Shown: positions 26,405 to 38,980 of the stretch, piece after piece | Position numbering within the stretch: the stretch's first letter is position 1 | Layout: the number at the start of each line of letters is the position of its first letter | NCBI GenBank assembly: GCA_028753945.1 | Contig: JAPNXP010000018.1 | Span: 3,039,643-3,103,642, forward strand | Length of the DNA stretch: 64,000 nucleotides | Origin: Hexactinellida sp. DTS-2022 | Lineage: Eukaryota > Porifera > Hexactinellida | Direction of reading: 5' to 3' | Notes under the pieces: generated by a model | What the model saw: the letters and a program-made list of their open reading frames with translations, nothing else | What the model was told of the DNA's origin: nothing | The model's database searches: none | Program-made: the position numbers and the translations under genes

Positions 26405-28641
26405 ATTTTCATTGGGTTGATGTACTCCTGACAAGACAAGCTAGATCACAGTCTAAAGGTATCAAGGAATCAAGCGCAGTAAATTTTTACAAAAGACTTT
26501 TCAGAAATTTATCGCATGTAATATCTGCGGAGAACTGAGTCAGATTTGTAAACTTTTATGAAGATGAACCCCTACTTGGAATAAACAGGATTGATTATAT
26601 AATTAGCCACAAACTTATAATGTCTTACACACGTAAATCAAATACATCAAATAGTATACCAACTTATTTATAGTGTGAACGGAATTGGAATTATTTTATT
26701 AATTTGAAAATTTGATGAAGTCATCAATAAATGACGACATAACTTACAAACAAGCAACATTAAAAAGTCACCATGAAAATCGGTTGCAAAATTATCGATA
26801 ACACATAGGGAAATAATACATTATAGATACATAACGGGAACACACGTGTATTTCCATTTAAGTGCCAATTTCTTACCAGTGCACAGTGGGCTACTATAGT
26901 GTATTAGGTGAAAATTATTTATCAAAAACACTACACTTTCAAATTGGATTTCTAAAGCAAACATCTTAAATATGATATATTTCAAAATTGAATTAGATTG
27001 ACCTAATAAATTTCTAATGCTGCCTACTGTTGACCAGAATATATTTTCGGTCAAAATTGCATTTTGTTGATTAGTTTTGATGTAGCATTCCATTACGTTG
27101 AATAAACGCTAAAGGTGATAGAATGTAACAATGATATGCATACTTATTAATGAATGAACTATTATGAATTCATTTCGTATGACTAGTTTAATTCTATTTA
27201 ACTTGTTATATTAAATAATTGAGAAAATTTTCGGGGTAAACTAGCTGAAAAATTGAGAAGTATTAAAATGATTACGACTCACCGCAAAATTTTCTTCCAC
27301 CACCTTCCAGTCCAATTTTTTAATATGTTGGCCTATGAAACGTTGCTAAACCCATATTAAATGCACAACCTCCGCTTCGTTGCGCAACCTGAAAAGTATA
27401 CTTAAATTCCATTCTAACCTTTTGGTTGCTATGACTGTAAAACCATAGAAATGCAGTAATTTGCACTAGAATGAAGCGATATTTATTAGATGATTAATTA
27501 AATAATGTATATATTAGATAAAACGCCGCTTTTATTCTGTGAATCTGGTAGATTATCTTCTGAAAATGGAGCCTAAATTATTTATTCCCAAAACACGCTG
27601 GGACTTGGCTAAAAATTTGAGTGGTAGTTAATTTAGATGTAAATTTATCGTTAGAACAAAATTTAAAGAATCTGATAGTTAATCAACCCCACCCTTGCAC
27701 ACATAGATATATAGATATGTGTTTTAATGGTATTTATACATATAGGAAATCCACATAAAATAATATGCGTCATTTACCATATATGGTAAATATGATGACT
27801 CATCATATCCTGGAAACCCAATGTAAAATAGAAAGTTCGATGTAGCGAGAAGAACCGCAATGGTCGACTTACTATACAGTAATAAAACATTCTATAGTCC
27901 TATCTCATAAGATTAACGCGTAATACCCTAATACTAGAAATTGGCAATAATAGCCCACTGTGCCAGTGTGTCAATAAACACAGAGTGACCGTATCGAGCG
28001 AGAAAACTTACGAGCCCTCTATAAATTAGTTCAAGGAAATGAGCTAATGCCCAGGGAATTCTTGCAATTGTTCGTAAATTTCTCTGGGCTAAGATGGAGG
28101 AGTGACTGAAAATGACAGAATAATATCATTTAAGATAAAGGTGTAGCATAAAGGGATGCCAGGCAGGGTTGGAAAAATAAAGATTTTTGATTTATCTCCT
28201 TGTTTATTATTATTTAATTCTGGATTTAATTAAACATACTTTACTAACTAACTAATTAATGTAACAGTGAATAATAGAACAACTTCCATTTGGGAGAACA
28301 CAACATCGACTTGGCAAATATATTTTATTTATGAGATTTAGCTTGTATAAAAATACAACCTTCCCAGCTTTATAGTTCCCAACATGTTTGTTCGCTTTGG
28401 AGTGAACAAAAACCAAAGTCTCGATTCTTTTGTTCTCTGAAGCCATGACACTATTAGCGAAGTAACAAAATTATAAAAATTATAAAAATTAAAAGTCATT
28501 ATCATGATTTAAATCAAAACAACCTCGATACCAGCTCAAGATGATAGTTAATAAAGACAAACACATAAGTAGTATAATTAAATCAGACTACACTCAATAC
28601 ATACATACATATGTAGAAATAAATTGGAATAAATTACTTAC

Positions 28642-28857
28642 CAGTGTGAGTCATAATGACCAAGAAAAGATTAGCTGAGGTAGAAATAAATGTTGAATCA
28701 ACAATATGATCTGATCGAACACAGAAGTAATACAAAGGAGCAATACAGTCGATAGAGAGGTCAAAGATTTTAATATATTGAGCAGTAATCACGGCAAGGA
28801 TAGTTTTAGAAATAGGTAACCAAAAACACTTTACAATGTAATTTTGATCCTCAATCC
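28642..28857 (-). CDS. UBR4: UBR4 internal exon, 216 bp
   Basis: Open through 216 bases, with acceptor TTTTATTTAG and a consensus donor ACTG/GTAAGT. The translation includes IVKCFWLPISKTILAVITAQ, then YIKIFDLSIDCIAPLYYF, a clear match to the UBR4 stretch that in vertebrates reads close to 'LAIVTADFVKIYDL..DALSPTFYFLLPS' (from memory). This part is a beta-propeller-like region downstream of the UBR box. Phase 1 on both sides joins it to exons 34002-33616 and 19788-19669. Confidence 0.9.
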
Positions 28858-29151
28858 CTAAATAAAATGAAACAAACAAAGTCACAAAATGAATTTATAG
28901 TGCGTTATTTAGGCATCGTTCATTCTCGAATTCTACTAGAAATAAATATGCACAGAGGCAGAGAGGATGAGAGCATCTAAGGGTCACAGGGGATAAGCTT
29001 GTTCACGTAGCCCAACATGCACCATTAGAAAATTGATTAGCTATTATCAGTGGCGGGTTAACTGCACTTGGGCCTGAGGCTAATTGTCTTTGAGGCTCCT
29101 CTTATACACTGACACATTTTTTGCTAAACAATAAGTTTCTATATACTACCG

Positions 29152-29230
29152 ACGAGCCCTTCGGTCTCGGTAGCTTTGAGACAGATCGGTGCTAGGAACC
29201 TAAATTAACGTCCGCGTAGCGCCGTTGAAG
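29152..29230 (+). repeat. TTCG-hairpin cluster, copy 2
   Basis: ACGAGCCCTTCGGTCTCGG with decayed following stems, in a UBR4 intron next to RAG1-like copy A. Confidence 0.65.
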
Positions 29231-29455
29231 GGTTTCATTTTACTCCCCCTGAAATTATCGGTGCTACCGATGATCGGAGGATAAGTAAATTCTACATTTA
29301 TTATGCCTAACATCAAATATTCTAGAGCTAATGAACGTATTAGTACGGTATTACCATTCTGAAAGTGATGTAATTATCTGATTTAAAGAAAAATGTCAAA
29401 GTTTGATTTAAGAAATGCATTATCAATGAGTATAAAGTTTAGCCAAATATGACCC

Positions 29456-31389
29456 CACAGTGTGGCAAAATGGCAATGATGGGGTAATATGTTTTCACGT
29501 TAATGGTACGCCATGGCCTACTCATTAAAGTTGCATTAGTACAGGTAGGAAATCGTCTTCGTAGATTCCAAAAATTTTAATAATTTTTCTAACTTAACTA
29601 GAAATTTGTGAAAATGAAATCATCAATTATTAATTTCAATATAATTAATTTGGGTCATTAATAATTTAATAATGATCACTCTATATTTTACGCTAATTAG
29701 TAAAAGACATCCTGTATAATGTGCGAAGGCTTCGGTAGGTTTGGTAGAACCATGGATGGCTCTACCAATAATTTAAAGAGAATTAGTATTATCTATCAAC
29801 ATAATGAAAATTCTCCCAAAAGGCCCTGCCTTTGAAGACTCATAAACCATAGACCCTACCAATCTCTATCCTGTGGCTACGCCCCTATGTATGACATTGC
29901 AATAACTGAGTTACCATAGGTTAATATTTTATGGAAACATGAATAAAATTAATATGCCTAGTAGGCTAATATAAATCAACTAAATAGTACGAATTGACAC
30001 AACATTTATTTATAACTTCTATTTATAATAGTGTATTATTGTATGATATGTCTTGTTCGCAGTTTGTAGGTCTTTAGATACCTTTGTTGCTTAGAATGGT
30101 TTTTAACCAGTATATATTCGCTATTACACAATATATTGACCAATATATCACGCATATTGTCAGTAAATGACGTCTTGCGAATTAAGTTTTCCCGATATCG
30201 CCTTACATAGTACTTGTTACACGCTTCTAAACACACTTCTGAAACATTTTTTAAACTGTAGCCAATATTATAAGAATGAATTATTTGGAAAGAATGGGAA
30301 AGCAATTTATGAAAGGAAGGTGTAATGCTTGCCCATAATGATGAATTGATATGTTCCTTTGCGTAAGACCTCTAACTTAACAGTTGATCTGGTTGACGCT
30401 GTTTACCAATCTCAAGATTGCTGATGGATTGGTGTAAATTATTTCTATTTTTGTTCATCAACTGGATCAATTGAACAAGTAGCCCATTTCAGGAACAATC
30501 TGTTGTTCATGAAACAGTCACGAGCAACATTTCCTATAGTTGAAGTACCTCATGGCAAGAAGGAATGTCAAAGCTAACACTACATCTTTCTACAATGATT
30601 GATCTAATGCGTCTCATCGATGCTTGGACCTTAGAATTTGACGGCGACCATTGTGTGTGACCTGCATCCAGAAAATATATTAGGAGCATAAACAACTTGA
30701 AAACACAAATATAAGAAGCTGCTATGATTTTGATGTTGGAAGTGGTTTGTGAGTTATACCAACACGCTGAGGAGAAGGTAATTTCACAGATTCTTCCTCA
30801 TTAACCAAACTGAAAATTTCATGTGCATCTTTGACGAATGTATTAATGGGGAATCCAGAATCAACGGATTCTAAGTATTTAATTTGGAACTCAGTCGCAG
30901 TACATAGATGATATGATGCACCTCCTGCACTATCCAATAGACCAGTCATCATAGTATCACAAAGGAAACGGATTATTTTAACATTAATCTGTCCGCCACC
31001 TAGATTAAAAACATCGTCCATGATGTGGTCAGTTTCAGGATTAATGAGAGTCTCCATCATAAATTTGACATTGCCATAATCTTATTTCAGAGCCATTAAA
31101 GCAACTAGTCTGAAAGAGAAAGGCGAAATGGGAAACTTATTGAAGAACAATTTGTTATGATTGATATATGTAACGGTTAGGACTTTAAATCGAAACAATA
31201 CAAGAATTTAGTGGATAAATTTGGATTCGAATTAATATGATTGTAGATGCGGTGAGTACCTGAACCATCGATTCCATCTGATATTGTGAAATTAAAAGGA
31301 TATTCCGTGTCTGAAATGTCATATAAGTTTTCAAGGATACGTTGAATGGTGAGATTTTGAATTACAAATTTGAGATTTTGAATTACCAT
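29456..31389 (-). mobile_element. RAG1-like transposon, decayed copy A
   Basis: The left terminus CACAGTGTGGCAAAATGG starts at 29456. The minus strand from 31389 to 30036 holds broken pieces of the same transposase as copy C, in order. First comes FTISDGIDGSGTHRIYN (first catalytic D) near 31290. Next, at 31060-30722, LINPETDHIMDD leads to the second D (FLCDTMMTGLLDS) and GGASYHLC, where the first zinc Cys has become Tyr. RDCFMN lies near 30510, and SEVCLEACNKYYVRRYREN, with the catalytic Glu, is at 30305-30036. Several frameshifts and stops separate the pieces. No right terminus was found. It lies in a UBR4 intron in the same orientation as the gene. Confidence 0.8.
30036..31389 (-). pseudogene. 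RAG1-like transposase pseudogene (copy A)
   Basis: Fragments align end to end with copy C: DGIDGSG, then LINPETD, then GGASYHLC with DSGFPINTFVKDAHEIF, then the Glu-bearing SEVCLEACNK helix and RKTSFTDNMRDIL. The N-terminal quarter is missing. Frames change at least twice, between about 31177 and 31060 and between about 30722 and 30305. Enough is kept to show a sister lineage of copy C rather than a recent duplicate, since residues differ throughout. Confidence 0.8.
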
Positions 31390-31545
31390 TTATATTTTGA
31401 ATTACCAAAGAATCAAGCATAATTTAATATAGCAAAGTAGGCTAACTATAGATATTTGTGGTTTTTCAGAAATCGAATTTTCAAAAATATATAAATTCGG
31501 AAGATTCCAAAAACACTCAATTTTTACTGACATTCAAATATAAAA

Positions 31546-31887
31546 CTACCTTATCATAGGAAATTAACGCGCCATGAAATTAACGCGAAGGAAATTAACG
31601 CTCCATGAAATTAACGCGAATTGGAGCTTATAAATCTCCTGATTGAATATTATTATTGTGCCCAAATAGGCTTCCAATATACTTGACATGATATATCCTT
31701 TCAAAATAGTCGCACATCTGAAAATATGTAGCTCGGAAGTTTGTCCATCCATGGTATAATTATGCTAAATAGCAGGAATTTAAGGTCATGGAAATTAACG
31801 CTCCATGAAATTAACGCGAAGGAAATTAACGCGATTTGGAGAAATTTGCGTTAATTTCATGGCGCGTAATTTCCTATAATAAGGTAG
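31546..31887. mobile_element. MITE with GAAATTAACGC tandem ends
   Basis: Ends CTACCTTATCATAGGAAATT and (reverse) CTACCTTATTATAGGAAATT. Next to each end GGAAATTAACGC and CCATGAAATTAACGC repeat in tandem. Decayed relatives sit near 15765-15850 and 17360-17425. Confidence 0.7.
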
Positions 31888-31894
31888 ATCTTTC

Positions 31895-33180
31895 CGAATC
31901 TACTCAAGTTTTTCAAAATAATTCCAATTATGCTCAAGTTTTTTCAATAAATTCCAAATCTACTCAACTTTTCAATAAATTCATAGATCTACTCAACTAT
32001 TGAAAGGCTATATTTAGTCTATCTATGTTTTTGTGTTTGTCTGTTTGTGTATTTGTTCAGAATTGATTGAAAAACTGGTAAAAGCTACAGATATAAATTT
32101 GAGCATCCTTATATGTAGACCGTCTAGAAATAGACGGTCTATAAAAGCCCATACAAATAAGCCAAAAATTTGTAGACCGTCTATAAATTCTGTAGACCAC
32201 TTGCCCTGCTTTTTATGGGTAATACTAATGCATAGGGAATAAAACCTGGTCTATTTCTAGACGGTCTACACATAAGATATCTCTATAAATTTGGCAAGGC
32301 GGGAGGGAATACTGTTTGTACAAACAAGTTCAATATCTAAAAAATATTCACATCTCCATCACAAAAGATGTCAAAACCTTTATCCAATTAAATTCGAGGG
32401 TTGTTCCAGTATGGAATAGCAGCTAGCATTCAATTAGTATAATTGAATGCTTTAGTGTCTGTAAAATGTTAAGAGTGCATTATAGAATACTGAGACAGTA
32501 ATCTAATTGGTCGAGACTCGAGAAGAAGTTCAGGCATCTAATCAGTTATTTGTGTTCTGTCTGTCTAGCCATACATTTCTAACATTCAATTGTGTTATTT
32601 GAATTCAAATTATTATCAATCAATACAATAACTTTCTCCACATCAAAAAGTTAGGAGTCCACTGGTACAGTTTCTTAGTGATATTTAATTTTATATATAT
32701 TTGGAGTTGGGATATTCACGGACATGCTTTAAAATCTAGAAAATTATCTGTTCAAATTAGCATAAATATCCAAATTATTTACTCTGACCTTATATAAACC
32801 TGTAGCTAGGATCCACGAATATAAATAGACAGCTAGGGGCCACTCATCAAGAACGACATTTAATTTGAAAATGAACATGCTTGAAATACAAGCGATGGCC
32901 GCAGGCCCGAGTATAAGTTGTAAGGACGCGCGTAGAACAGACGAGCAGCTAGTACAAATAAATATTTGAGGTTGAAGCAGCATACTAATTTAATAATCCA
33001 ATAAAACTTGAGCATATTTGGAATATTCCAATCAAACTTGAGTATATTTGGAATAATCCAATAAAAGTTGAGTATATTTGGAAAAACTTGAGTATATTTC
33101 CAAATTAGTTGACTATCGTTGAGTATATTTATATATGGAAATTTTCAAAAAACTTGAGTATTTTTGGAATTTTCCCTATA
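31895..33180. repeat. Inverted arrays of an about 32-bp motif
   Basis: TTGAGTATATTTGGAATAAT recurs about five times at 33000-33180, and its complement (AAATCTACTCAACTTTTCAA) four times at 31895-32000. Probably the two ends of one element that now also contains the 32108-32276 MITE. Between 32280 and 32990 nothing else was recognised. Confidence 0.55.
32108..32276. mobile_element. MITE with GTAGACCGTCTA palindromes
   Basis: Ends CTTATATGTAGACCGTCTAG and (reverse) CTTATGTGTAGACCGTCTAG; the motif recurs twice more inside. Confidence 0.65.
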
Positions 33181-33615
33181 TAAATTATAATAACATCCCA
33201 TCTCCACAAAATTTAACTTATCGTCAATAGAAATTGTACAGGGGAAATAAACTGCATTTCCATATAACTATCAAAGAAACATTAACAGAACAACAATTGT
33301 TTACGGAGATAAAAATATAAAGTATGAAATTTCTACAGACTACGTAAGTAGTCATACAGAAAAATACTAATTTTGAAAAGTTTTAAAATTTGTCCGTAGA
33401 TCGTCTTTTTAAAGCCACTGCATGGATCACAGTAATACTCCATATAAATGTTCTTTATGGATTATTAGGCAAAAAGTGTCTTAGGGAAACGCCGGATTTT
33501 GCCTAGGCAAAATGTCTGTATATCTCATTTTTTAAGACGTTTATATGCATGGTGGAAAACATAAATTGATACTAGACTAATTCTGAGAAGAATTAAATAT
33601 AGATATACAACATAC

Positions 33616-34002
33616 CGACTTGGACAGAAAGGTAATTTCCAGTAAATGAGCCATTCTGAGCCAATATATACACACGACACTCCTTTAGTCCACAAATTGC
33701 AAGAAACTCTTCACAAAATTGGTTCGAACACATTGAAAGAATATTAAAAGGTGCAACCAAATTTTCAATTTTGTTTATTGTTATTTTCTTCTTATTATTA
33801 GATTCAGGTTTAAAGAGTATTGAGCGATTCAAAGTTGCAAATCTTCCTTTGTCCATTGAAACAAGGAGGAATTGCCCGGATCCAATTTCACTACCATTAA
33901 TTGTGCAAAGTGAGTTGCGTGGAACAGAAAATGAGCATAACAAAGATTCCATATTGGGAGATGCGTCATCATTGAAAGTTAATTTGACATTTTCAAAAGA
34001 AC
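33616..34002 (-). CDS. UBR4: UBR4 internal exon, 387 bp
   Basis: Open for 387 bases, with acceptor CTTGAATTAG and donor GTCG/GTATGT, phase 1 at both ends. The exon opens with GSFENVKLTFNDD and later has NILSMCSNQFCEEFLAICGL followed by KECRVYILAQNGS. These correspond to the UBR4 segments 'GSFSNVRLMF' and '[30 protein letters not shown]' (from memory). With the next exon it forms a continuous block of UBR4 homology. The coding sequence shows no lesion, although the flanking introns carry decayed transposons. Confidence 0.9.
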
Positions 34003-34504
34003 CTAATTCAAGTAGAGATAAAAACAATAAATATAATATACTATAACAAATTTAAGAATAAAATGAACATGAAAAAGAAGTGTCACTAACAGACATAACG
34101 ATCTTTCACATGAAAGAATGTGGAATTCTAAGCCAGGTTAAGTACCAGTAATATTACAAGCCTGTCAGCCGGCAAGATAGTACTAACTACAAATTTATTT
34201 TGATAGATTTCAGAAAATTGGTCACATATTTCTCGAGTTATGATGTAATATAACTCGAATTGGCTGTTTAGCAGAGTCTTCTAAAAAGTCTCACGAAACT
34301 CTTATATCATCGCACATTATACCATGATTCGCCTAAAAATCGGATTTCCACCAGATGTTATGAAATTCCAATTAAGTGGAAATTTAATTTCTTAAACCGT
34401 TGAAAACTACTTTCGTGATAACTTACAATATTTCGCAAATTAGTTGATCAATTTAGTCACACAGTAAACAAAATATTAGACTCTAGAATCAATAAGGTTG
34501 AAAC

Positions 34505-35010
34505 CGCTCGAGCCGATTATCAGTATTCAAGAAGTTGCCCTACAGAATATGAATACGAATACTGATATTTGGTTGAGTAACCAAATATGGATACTGATAA
34601 TATTCGGTACGTCAACCGAATAGGAATACAGATAATATTTGGTTACGTTAACCGAATACCAGGAAATTATCCAGGGGATCGAGACGTTCTTTTTGGAGTA
34701 TGATTTTTGGAAAAAATAATTAGGAGAGCGAAAGATTGGAATCTTCTCATATACAGTAACATTAATTTGTGATTTTGGCGTAATAAAATTGGATCATACC
34801 AGAATTAGGAGAGTATTTACAAAAGGCTGTTTAATACACTGCCGAATACGAATACTGATAATATTCGTCGGGAGACCGAATACCAAATAGTGATATATAT
34901 ATATAACAGCTTGGCAACCGAATACTGAATACTGATATCAGGTTGGTAACCAAATATCAACTATTCGGCAAATAATATTCGGTTCAACGAAATAGATCAG
35001 TATTCGGTTT
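34505..35010. repeat. Degenerate array of ATATTCGGTTACCGAATA-like motifs
   Basis: Short inverted motifs GAATACTGATA and ATTCGGT recur about a dozen times in both orientations in a UBR4 intron. Ends not defined. Confidence 0.6.
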
Positions 35011-35643
35011 CAACAATGGTTGAAAGGCAAATGAGTTTGTCTATCTTTCTATGGATGGTAACAATTAATACTGTCCCTGGTGTAGGTGTATCTTATATTT
35101 GTGAAAGGATCAACTAATTGATCGATGCTGTGGAAGTGAATAGGAACCCCGAAAAACTTTGTGAGCCTGACTTATAGTCAAATAAAATTATATGAAATAG
35201 AAAAGACAAGAAATTGGGTTAAGTTAATGGCTTAATGCCAAAGTGATAAAATCCAATGGTTGTTTAGCGTGTAGGCTTCACCTGCTAGCCAACAATATCG
35301 ACTAAAGTAAGCGAAATATATACTTGTGGCTATTGAAAAATGCTTTTGAAACAAGCTTACCAATGGGATCAATCGTTGCTCGTAAGGCGGTTGTGATCAA
35401 GTGGAACTCTACGACAAAAAAAACATCAAAATGGTATACTTCTAATTATGTGAAGTTTCGTCATATCGCACAATAATTGACTCTGAATCAATTATGTTGA
35501 AATGGACATTAAATCGAGGGCAATGTGAGGAAAAGAATCTTTTTAAGGCAGAAGGGCCAGTGTATTTCGTACTCGACAGTGAATTAATGGGAATGCAGTC
35601 GAATAAATGATGCAGAACATAAACAATAAAGATTAACAAGTGT

Positions 35644-36634
35644 GTTGCAGCGTGTACGCAAGATTAGTGCGCATGCATGCACACTAGCGTATATGCACGA
35701 AAATCATTATTTTCATATTCGTGCATATACACTAGACTAGCGTATACACACGATAAAGTGTTCTATTTTGCTAGGTTGTATGTTAATAGAAATAATTTGC
35801 ATTCAATAATTCTACGAGCCCTTCGGACTCGGTCGCCACAAAACGGTCGCTTCGCGGACTTCCATCCTTAAAAGAAAGTAATATTAATGATAAATAGGTC
35901 AACTTTATTCATGTAAATTACTCACTACTACTTCGTTCATTTCAGTGTGTTGTTATTTGAGAGAGGATATTTACTAACCCATGTTTATTATCTGCATCGT
36001 TTGTACAGGAGCGCCTAAATTATAGACCATTTCGCTGCGTACTTTCCTCAAGTTACCATATATAAGTTATAACTAGTACTTCATTTTGGGTTGTGATTCG
36101 TTAATAATGCAATAATGTAATTTTTTTTGGAAAGAATGTTATTTGATTAAGTTATTCTCATTACTTTATTAGTTATCAATTATTAGTTAATTAATAGTTC
36201 AATAATTCTTAAGGGTAGCTGGTTCAGCTACATTAAAAGGTTATCTCGTTGGCTCAAATAATACTCATATTATAAATAGTAATTGAAACATGTTTGCTTG
36301 TAAAGTATACGTAATTAATGAATTAAATAGTATACTATATATCTCACCTATATATAGCAATATGCAGCAATTCGATTTCAAAAATTGTTGAGTAATAAGT
36401 GTTGTATTGTATAACTGAGGAGCGAACAAGAAAAAATGTAAAAATTCAAACTAGACATTTGGTGAAAGATCAAAGATGGAACTAGAACAAATGTTAATTA
36501 GACAACCATTAGCAAAAGAGAATACTTTATCGTGTGTATACGCTAGTGTATATGCACGAATATGAAAATAGTGATTTTCGTGCATATACGCTAGTGTGCA
36601 TGCATGCGCATTAATCTTGCGTACACGCTGCAAC
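35644..36634. mobile_element. Terminal-inverted-repeat element carrying a TTCG-hairpin unit
   Basis: Arms of about 110-150 bp (35644-35790 and 36490-36634) begin GTTGCAGCGTGTACGC and include GCATATACGCTAGTGTGCAT. Flanks AAGTGT and AAGTGC (5 of 6) look like a target duplication. Inside lies a copy of the dispersed unit that starts ACGAGCCCTTCGG (35814) and continues to about 36330. Confidence 0.65.
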
Positions 36635-37205
36635 AAGTGCATTAAACTCATTAACTAGTATATAATTTATGATCATCATGAGGCAATTAGATTATACAAA
36701 TTTTGATTTCATATTTGAATACATCAAGTTATAATTACTCTAGGTGCATAATTTAAATTCATTAAGATTATTTCCACAGAGAGAAATAACTTGAAATTGT
36801 AATTTATTGAAATCTATAACTTTAGAAAGATATTTATTTCAGTCTAGGTTAATCGGCAGTGTCAAATTTCTGTTGCTCAAATACTTTGGTCGGTTGGTGT
36901 ATCACAATTATAAATAAGTTTTCTGTTCCCCTAGTACTTTTTACAATAAACGAGTTTTAATAATATTGGGAAATACAGTAAAACCTCTATATAACGGCTA
37001 TTCTATAACCAGTGCAGGATTTAAGGTGATGTGGGCTAGGGCTAAGTCGTTATTTGGGCCGCAAATTTATGCCATTAATTATTTTAATTATAAATTTGGA
37101 CATATTGCAGAGAAACTAACACGTGTTCTTTGCTAATACATCTGAATTACAGTTTTATAGTTAAAGCTCTCTAACAGTCCCCTTCTCTATATGTCCGCAA
37201 CAATT

Positions 37206-38402
37206 CACAGTGTGGCAAAATGGACATCTAGGCATAATAAGTATTTGTGTCCTAGATATGTCTTACAAAAATATAATTTACATATAGGAAACTGACCGTT
37301 TAGAATCCAAAAATGCAATCAAATTTTGTTTAGCACATCATGAAAGGTGATAATGACACAACACTTCTAAAATATTATAATTAGGAAGAATTAAACTGAT
37401 AAAAAGGTTGTCTTGGTAGCTATTACTAGAATGAGGACTAAACTTTGATTTCTTCTTAAAGTGATAATTAGCCAGTAGTGGGTCACATAAGCACAATAAG
37501 CGAGTTTGAATATCACGGACATTATCTGAGAAAGAAATTTTTCGAGATAGATTATCCCGATATCGCCTAACGTATTTGTTGCAAGATTCTAAACATTCCT
37601 CCGAAATATTGCTCAAACCATAACCGTTGTTATAAGATTGAATGACTTGGTATGAATGAGAAAGCAATTTATGTAAGGAAGGTGTTATATTGACCCATGA
37701 GAAAGTCACTAGAATAAATTCATACGTTTCCTTACACAGTTCCTCTAACTTGAGTGTGTTGATATTTTCTTTGCTGTTGATTAAACGTAGAACTACTGAA
37801 TGATTGCTTTGGATAACTTCCAAAAATTTTTATCGTTTGAATCAATTGATGACGTTGACCACTTGAGGAAGTCTCTCTTATTCATGAAGCAATCGCGAGC
37901 CACATTACCCGTTGTGGAAGTGCCACCCTGAGGAGAAGGAACATCTATAATAATATTACACTTTTCTTCGAACTCGTCTCATTGATTCTTGGACCTTACT
38001 GTTAGTTGGCGACCATACTTTGTGTCCAGCATCCAAATGGTATATGAGCAACATAAACCACCTGAAAACGCATAGGTATGCAAGCAAAGGGGATGCTGAT
38101 ACAGATGTTGGTTGATGAGTAATCCCAGTTCTTTGTTTAGATGGAAGTTTTTTAAAATTCTTCCTGATCAACTTCTAAAAATCAATTTAGCATCTGAGAT
38201 AAATCTATTAATGGGGAATCCAGCTCTGAGCCTCTGACCCAATCAATACTCATAATATGAGAATCAGTTGCAGTAAAGAGATTTAGTATCGAAAAGTGAG
38301 CGAATAATCGTAACATTGACATGACCTTGAGGTAGTGTAAAACAATTTTCCACAATACACTTAGTATCTGGATTGATTAGAGACTCCATGATAAAATTTA
38401 CA
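37206..38402 (-). mobile_element. RAG1-like transposon, truncated copy B
   Basis: The left terminus CACAGTGTGGCAAAATGG starts at 37206, the same 18 bases as in copy A. The coding remnant runs on the minus strand from 38402 to the stop at 37338. At 38402 the similarity stops abruptly where an unrelated higher-GC segment begins, so the N-terminal half and the right terminus were lost. Copy B lies in the 7.3 kb UBR4 intron. Confidence 0.8.
37338..38402 (-). pseudogene. RAG1-like transposase pseudogene (copy B)
   Basis: Pieces in order: MESLINPDTKCIVEN and VTIIRSLFDTK (second catalytic Asp) near 38390-38290; a deletion that removes the GGASCQLC zinc motif; GFPINRFISDAK near 38210; RTGITHQP and YLCVFRW near 38110-38060; GGTSTTGNVARDCF near 37910; then an open 161-codon tail (37823-37338) with ITPSLHKLLSHSYQV (zinc His pair) and SEECLESCNKYVRRYRDN (catalytic Glu). 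The tail frame is intact while the front is frameshifted. Confidence 0.8.
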
Positions 38403-38980
38403 TCTATATCCAACGAAAGAGAAGTGATCCAGCATATGATCAACGCCCAACTGAGTTCCAGCAGCAGTCAGAAATTTTGGAAGCAGACTCCCTTTACAGC
38501 AGCAAGTGCTGTTACAACAGATGGCTGTATTAACAGCACAACTCCAGCTAATTGAAGAGCAGGGGGATTACTACAAGAGAGCAGCAGAATCACAACTACA
38601 ACAGGCTGAGATGGTGAAAAGCAGCAAATTGTACTATTAGAGGTAAAGGGTGGTGACAATGTGACTATCCCTCTCACTTCAGTTCGCAGAGATCCCCGAA
38701 ACCTTATAGGTATTCTAGAAATCAGAATGACGCGTGTGCCACATCCATCGACACCAATGGGTAACGTATCTACTGAAACAGTGATTATCTCCGGACAGCT
38801 GTTCGGCAGGAATCCACTGTGGTGGAGAGAGATTTGTCAGATGTAATTGTACTGGTGCAAAGAAGTGTAAACCAAATAGTTGTCGGTGTTTCAAAGCACG
38901 TTTGATGTGCAATTCCAGCATTACTTGCTCCAACAAAACTCAAGTTGTTTTTGATAAGATGCGAATATGTCCATCAAAGT
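38402..38980 (+). pseudogene. Unidentified element fragment with coiled coil and Cys-rich CXC-like motif
   Basis: Higher in GC than its surroundings. One frame (about 38510-38640) encodes LLQQMAVLTAQLQLIEEQG and SQLQQAEM, a glutamine-rich coiled coil as in some gag-like proteins. Near 38840-38935 another frame gives RCNCTGAKKCKPNSCRCF followed by ARLMCNSS, a C-x-C-x5-C-x4-C-x-C-x6-C pattern resembling the CXC/tesmin motif found in several transposon proteins. Frames are broken. The segment abuts RAG1-like copy B. Bases 38980-40200 show no recognisable gene, only an AAAGC-rich simple repeat at 39770-39830. Confidence 0.4.

Noticed and set aside
38815-38821. CACTGTG as the right end of RAG1-like copy B
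   Set aside because: Inward sequence (GATTCCTGCCGAACAG in reverse) shows no similarity to any terminus of the family, and the unrelated 38.4 kb fragment lies between.
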